From an uncultured Oscillospiraceae bacterium (GTDB lineage Bacteria > Bacillota > Clostridia > Oscillospirales > Ruminococcaceae): a DNA stretch of 64,000 nucleotides. Under the pieces are notes generated by a model. That model ran no database searches and had not been told where the DNA came from. It saw only the letters and a program-made list of their open reading frames with translations. The stretch covers positions 62,001 to 126,000 of the forward strand of contig CAJJZS010000001.1 in NCBI GenBank assembly GCA_905197685.1, in the 5' to 3' direction. The position numbers and the translations under genes are program-made. Shown here piece after piece: positions 60,632 to 64,000 of this stretch (positions within the stretch are counted from its first letter, which is position 1; each line of letters begins with the position of its first letter).

Positions 60632-61237
60632 TTAAATCAGGTTAACCGAAGAATTTTCCAATACATTGGGCAGCAGAGTATAGATATTGCATCCGCACAA
60701 AAGGTCAAACTGCTTTTTCAGCTGCATAAAGGCTTTCCATTTTTCGACAGAAAGGTTATTGACGCCGTGACGCAACGCAACATCGACCAGCCTTTTTTCT
60801 AAAATACAGGCTCCGTTCGGAAGGGAGATGGCATCGCACAGCTGGATTAACCGGTCATAGTGGTTGTACTCGCATCGGTCAAGAAAATTTTGTAAAAAAA
60901 CAAGCTGTTGTTTGGAGCAGTCTGTTTTTCCGTTAAAGCTGTCCAAAGCTTTGAGCGGGAAAGAGTGGGTCAGACAAATTTTTGCAATTTCCGATTCGTT
61001 GCGTTCGGTCATCAGTTCATATCCGTCAAAGATATGTCGGATTCCGCTGACTCCCGCGCCCCGTCCGATGTCGTGCAAAAGCCCCATGATATAAGCGGTG
61101 TCGGGGTCGATACAGTCTGTTTGTTGGGCAATCAATCGAGCATTTTCGGCAACAGATAAACTGTGCTGTTCCCACGCGCCGGGATTGCGGCGAACAGCCT
61201 GTTGTAAATATTCCAGAGCGGTTGCTTTGGTCAGCAT
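60632..61237 (-). CDS. HD-domain hydrolase
   Basis: 201 residues. The metal-binding His in WEQHSLSVAENARLIA (about residue 25) and LLHDIGRGAGVSG (HD about 55-56) define an HD-type phosphohydrolase. The substrate is unknown. It is upstream of and close to the GNAT gene, and 61 nt after the metG stop. Confidence 0.88.
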   Translation of the reverse strand: MLTKATALEYLQQAVRRNPGAWEQHSLSVAENARLIAQQTDCIDPDTAYIMGLLHDIGRGAGVSGIRHIFDGYELMTERNESEIAKICLTHSFPLKALDSFNGKTDCSKQQLVFLQNFLDRCEYNHYDRLIQLCDAISLPNGACILEKRLVDVALRHGVNNLSVEKWKAFMQLKKQFDLLCGCNIYTLLPNVLENSSVNLI

Positions 61238-61263
61238 AGAGATTCCCCCTTAGAATCATGATG

Positions 61264-61294
61264 AAAAAAGAGGAGCAAACGCTCCTCTTTTTTT
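61264..61294. terminator. Rho-independent terminator after metG
   Basis: AGAGGAGC (61269-61276), loop AAAC, GCTCCTCT (61281-61288), with A and T tracts on both sides. Confidence 0.85.
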
Positions 61295-61298
61295 GTAA

Positions 61299-63254
61299 CT
61301 AATGGAGTTTTGCGCCGTTCGGAACAGACTCGTCCACAAATAAAACCTTTACGGTTTTTTCGTCCACATCTGCGGCGATAATCATTCCGCTGGATTCCTC
61401 TCCGCACAGCTTCACCGGTTTTAAGTTTGCGACAATCAGAACCTTTTTGCCGATTAAGTCCTCCGGCTTATACCACGGAGCAATGCCGGAGACCACCTGT
61501 CTGCCGCCCTCAAAACCGTCGTCCAGTTGGAGTTTTAACAGCTTCTTTGCGCGTTTGATGGGTTCACATTCTTTAATCTGAGCGACGCGCAGATCAACCT
61601 TGCCAAAATGTTCGATGTCAATCAGCTCTGCAACGCCTTCATATTTCGGAAGCTGCGGGTGAGCTGCTGCCTGCTGCGCTGCCAGTTCCTCCAGCTCTTT
61701 TTGCAGGTCGATTCTCGGGAACAGGGTCGTACCCTTGTGTACGGTTACATTCTTTGGAAGGACGCCGTATTTTGCAGCATTTTCATAAGAAAGCTCCTCT
61801 GCGGTTGCGCCGATTTGTTCCGCAATCTTTTCTGCGCTTTCCGGCATAAACGGAGAAAGCAGGGAAGCGGATACGCGCAGGGATTCCAAAAGGTTATACA
61901 AAACGGTTGCCAGTCTTGATTTTTTGGTTTCGTCCTTGCCCAGCGCCCACGGAGCGGTTTCGTCGATATATTTGTTGGTGCGGGAAATAACCTTAAAGAC
62001 CTCTGCCAAAGCGTTCTGGAAGGCGTATTTTTCCATCTGCGCGTCATATTTTTCCCGCAGAGAGGAAATCATGCCAACCAATTCGTCGTCAATCGGGTCG
62101 ATTTCCCGTTCTTCCGGCAGAGTGCCGCCGAAATATTTTTCCACCATCGAAACGGAGCGGGAAAGCAGATTGCCCAAGTCGTTTGCAAGGTCGATGTTGA
62201 TGCGGTTAATCAGAGCTTCGTTGGAGAAGTTTCCGTCCGAACCGAATGGAAATTCGCGAAGCAGGAAGTAACGCAGCGCGTCCACACCGTAGCGTTCTGC
62301 CAGCAGGTAAGGGTCAACCACGTTGCCTTTGGATTTGCTCATTTTGCCGCCGTCCAACAACAGCCAACCGTGACCGTAGACTTTTTTTGGCAGCGGCAGG
62401 TCAAGCGCCATCAAAATAGCAGGCCAAATGATGGAGTGGAAACGAACGATTTCCTTTCCGACAAAGTGAACGTCTGCCGGCCAGAATTTGTCAAAATCAT
62501 TGTATTTGTCATTTTCATAACCTAAAGCGTTGATGTAGTTGGAAAGCGCGTCAATCCAAACATAAACCACGTGTCCTGGGTCGAAATCAACCGGAACGCC
62601 CCAGCTGAACGAGGTACGGGAAACACACAAATCTTCCAGTCCCGGTTTAATAAAGTTATTTACCATCTCATTGACACGGCTGCGCGGCTCCAAAAAGTCG
62701 GTGTTTTCCAATAAATCTTGGATACGGTCCGCATATTTGGAAAGACGGAAAAAGTATGCTTCTTCTTCTGCGTCCACAACAGGTCTGCCGCAGTCGGGGC
62801 ATTTTCCGTCCACCAACTGGGTTTCTGTCCAGAAAGATTCGCACGGTTTGCAGTATTTGCCGACATATTTTCCTTTGTAAATGTCGCCTTTTTCATACAG
62901 CTTTTTAAAGATTTTTTGTACCGAGTGTTCGTGATAATCGTCGGTGGTGCGGATAAAACGGTCATTGGAGATGTTCATCAGTTTCCACAGGTCCAATACG
63001 CCGCGTTCGCCCTCCACGATGTTGTCTACAAACTGTTTTGGGGTGACACCTGCTTCCTTAGCCTTGTCCTCAATCTTCTGTCCGTGTTCGTCTGTGCCGG
63101 TCAGGAACATAACGTCATATCCCTGAAGCCGTTTGTAGCGCGCCATCGTGTCGGTGGCTACGGTGCAGTAGGTGTGTCCGATATGCAGTTTATCGGACGG
63201 ATAGTAAATCGGGGTAGTGATATAAAATGTTTTTTTGTCCTGATTGTCTGTCAT
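61299..63254 (-). CDS. metG: Methionyl-tRNA synthetase
   Basis: 651 residues from ATG 63254 behind AGGAGG; an upstream TTG lacks a site. HIGH motif HIGHTYCTVATD, zinc region CKPCESF...CPDCGR, KMSKS in GGKMSKSKGN and a C-terminal tRNA-binding (OB-fold) domain with FGKVDLRVAQIKECEPI. It charges initiator and elongator tRNA-Met. Monocistronic on the minus strand. Confidence 0.97.
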   Translation of the reverse strand: MTDNQDKKTFYITTPIYYPSDKLHIGHTYCTVATDTMARYKRLQGYDVMFLTGTDEHGQKIEDKAKEAGVTPKQFVDNIVEGERGVLDLWKLMNISNDRFIRTTDDYHEHSVQKIFKKLYEKGDIYKGKYVGKYCKPCESFWTETQLVDGKCPDCGRPVVDAEEEAYFFRLSKYADRIQDLLENTDFLEPRSRVNEMVNNFIKPGLEDLCVSRTSFSWGVPVDFDPGHVVYVWIDALSNYINALGYENDKYNDFDKFWPADVHFVGKEIVRFHSIIWPAILMALDLPLPKKVYGHGWLLLDGGKMSKSKGNVVDPYLLAERYGVDALRYFLLREFPFGSDGNFSNEALINRINIDLANDLGNLLSRSVSMVEKYFGGTLPEEREIDPIDDELVGMISSLREKYDAQMEKYAFQNALAEVFKVISRTNKYIDETAPWALGKDETKKSRLATVLYNLLESLRVSASLLSPFMPESAEKIAEQIGATAEELSYENAAKYGVLPKNVTVHKGTTLFPRIDLQKELEELAAQQAAAHPQLPKYEGVAELIDIEHFGKVDLRVAQIKECEPIKRAKKLLKLQLDDGFEGGRQVVSGIAPWYKPEDLIGKKVLIVANLKPVKLCGEESSGMIIAADVDEKTVKVLFVDESVPNGAKLH

Positions 63255-63362
63255 TGTCTGAATCCTCCTGTCTATCAATCCCTCAAAGGTAATATCAACA
63301 ATAATACCAGAAAATTATAGCATTTTTTTCGTTTAAACTCAATGCCTGTTATAAAATTCCTT

Positions 63363-63436
63363 TTAGCAACCCAAGAGCATAAAGAGAACAACGCCCAAAA
63401 TCAGCGCGGGGAAAAGGACGGATTTTACTTTTTCAT
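63363..63436 (-). pseudogene. Possible frameshifted small membrane peptide gene
   Basis: Behind AAAGGAAC on the minus strand, ATG at 63436 gives only MKK-stop. One additional A in the A5 run would give a 24-residue hydrophobic peptide, KVKSVLFPALILGVVLFMLLGC, in the frame that is open to TAA at 63363. It is either a degraded small gene, a sequencing slip, or chance. The rest of the 356-bp gap (63255-63610) shows nothing else I can support. Confidence 0.3.
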
Positions 63437-63610
63437 AAAAATGTTCCTTTCTCGTTTGACAGGATAAATACAGACGGTTTTTTCTGCTTTGATTGTACCA
63501 TATTTTACGGAAAAAATCCTGAGAAAACGGGTAAACGGCACCCTTTTCTGCAATCTGCATAAGATAGAAGGAATTTATTTTCCGTTTTACACAGAAAGGA
63601 GAACATCGTT

Positions 63611-63823
63611 ATGAACTTAAAAAATTATAATATCACAGTCGGAGAGGTGCTGCAAAATCCGCAGGCAAAGGCGATGCTGCAAAAGGAACTGCCGATGGTT
63701 ATGTGTCACCCAATGCTGCCTGTGGCAAGGGCAATCCCGCTTAAAGATGTAATGAACTATGCCGGAGGTTACATTTCCCCTAAAAAAATGCAGTCTATTC
63801 TGGATAAACTCTCCAAAATCTAA
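63611..63823 (+). CDS. Small conserved-looking soluble protein, 70 residues
   Basis: Start ATG with AAAGGAG upstream. The pattern is TVGEVLQNPQAKAMLQKELPMVM...HPMLPVARAIPLKDVMNYAGG..SPKKMQSILDKL. I have the impression of similar short helical modules at the C-termini of some clostridial enzymes but cannot name the family. No membrane segment. Monocistronic by context; function unknown. Confidence 0.7.
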   Translation: MNLKNYNITVGEVLQNPQAKAMLQKELPMVMCHPMLPVARAIPLKDVMNYAGGYISPKKMQSILDKLSKI

Positions 63824-63921
63824 AGAAACTCAAAAATTTTTCGAAAATATTTTCGTTCGCCCCTTTTAAAATCGTGAAAAATGTTGTAAAATGAAAGAAA
63901 ACGACAATGGGGTGGAAAAGC

Positions 63922-64000
63922 ATGGCTTTTAACGCTTTTGTGGGAGGAATCGAACCGGGAGGTTTGACAAACGATTTTGAGGTCAAAATTCTGGTTTGCT
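63922..64000 (+). CDS. DUF4364 protein, N-terminal part
   Basis: ATG behind GGGGTGG; 26 residues are visible before the window ends. The sequence FVGGIEPGGLTNDFEVKILVC fits the N-terminus of DUF4364 proteins, small winged-helix-like proteins of Firmicutes. The assignment rests on few residues. Confidence 0.6.
   Translation, partial: MAFNAFVGGIEPGGLTNDFEVKILVC

Overview
The window reads as chromosomal DNA of a low-to-mid GC, Gram-positive, strictly anaerobic member of the Clostridia. This is an inference from gene content, resembling gut Oscillospiraceae/Ruminococcaceae-type genomes. Supporting signs are the miaB-ylbF/ymcA-mutS-mutL-miaA-hfq cluster, the sepF-ylmH-divIVA-ileS-lspA-rluD division block, a minimal SufC/SufB pair, glycyl-radical metabolism, DUF1540/DUF1846/DUF4364 genes, strong AGGAGG ribosome sites and TTGACA/TATAAT promoters. 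I see no rRNA, tRNA, phage, IS element or CRISPR array.

Layout. 1-5.7 kb: three tandem paralogous oligopeptide-type lipoproteins; the first is cut by the window edge, and the other two have their own promoters and terminators. 5.7-10 kb: a DUF362/ferredoxin protein, a THF-riboswitch-controlled folate ECF transporter, and sufC-sufB. 10-14 kb: a membrane-anchored D,D-carboxypeptidase-like protein that has lost its catalytic serine, a DUF1540 protein, and glk-comF. 14.3-26 kb: tRNA modification, mismatch repair, Hfq, then the division cluster. 27-37.8 kb: ileS, lspA, rluD, a HAD phosphatase, split transketolase, a methionine sulfoxide reductase-like GAF protein, small unknowns, two acetyltransferases and an esterase. 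37.8-46.2 kb: DUF1846, a 38-residue membrane peptide, the cobalt transporter cbiMNQO under a cobalamin riboswitch, thpR, and the threonine degradation pair tdh-kbl. 46.2-52.4 kb: small membrane proteins, an ECF sigma factor with a membrane partner, and a ydjI-ydjG-ydjH-like flotillin locus. 52.4-57.7 kb: hypE-hypD-pruA, which converts trans-4-hydroxyproline to glutamate through pyrroline-5-carboxylate. 57.8-64 kb: a minute NPNTG-anchored protein, tatD, an acyltransferase whose start codon is separated from its reading frame by an 11-bp tandem repeat, a GNAT enzyme, an HD-domain protein, metG and small proteins.

How it fits together. Peptide-binding lipoproteins, hydroxyproline dehydratase with P5C dehydrogenase, and Tdh/Kbl together suggest use of peptides and amino acids rich in hydroxyproline, glycine and threonine, such as collagen-type peptides (inference). 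B12 and folate supply are each under a riboswitch.

The most notable observations are: (1) an 11-bp x 6 tandem repeat placing an acyltransferase out of frame by exactly one unit, which looks like a phase-variation switch; (2) an S11 peptidase homologue altered at all three active-site motifs; (3) the HypE-HypD-PruA operon with a palindrome over its predicted start site; (4) a THF riboswitch followed by a 9-nt anti-Shine-Dalgarno; (5) SD-like sites near the 5' ends of the lipoprotein mRNAs.
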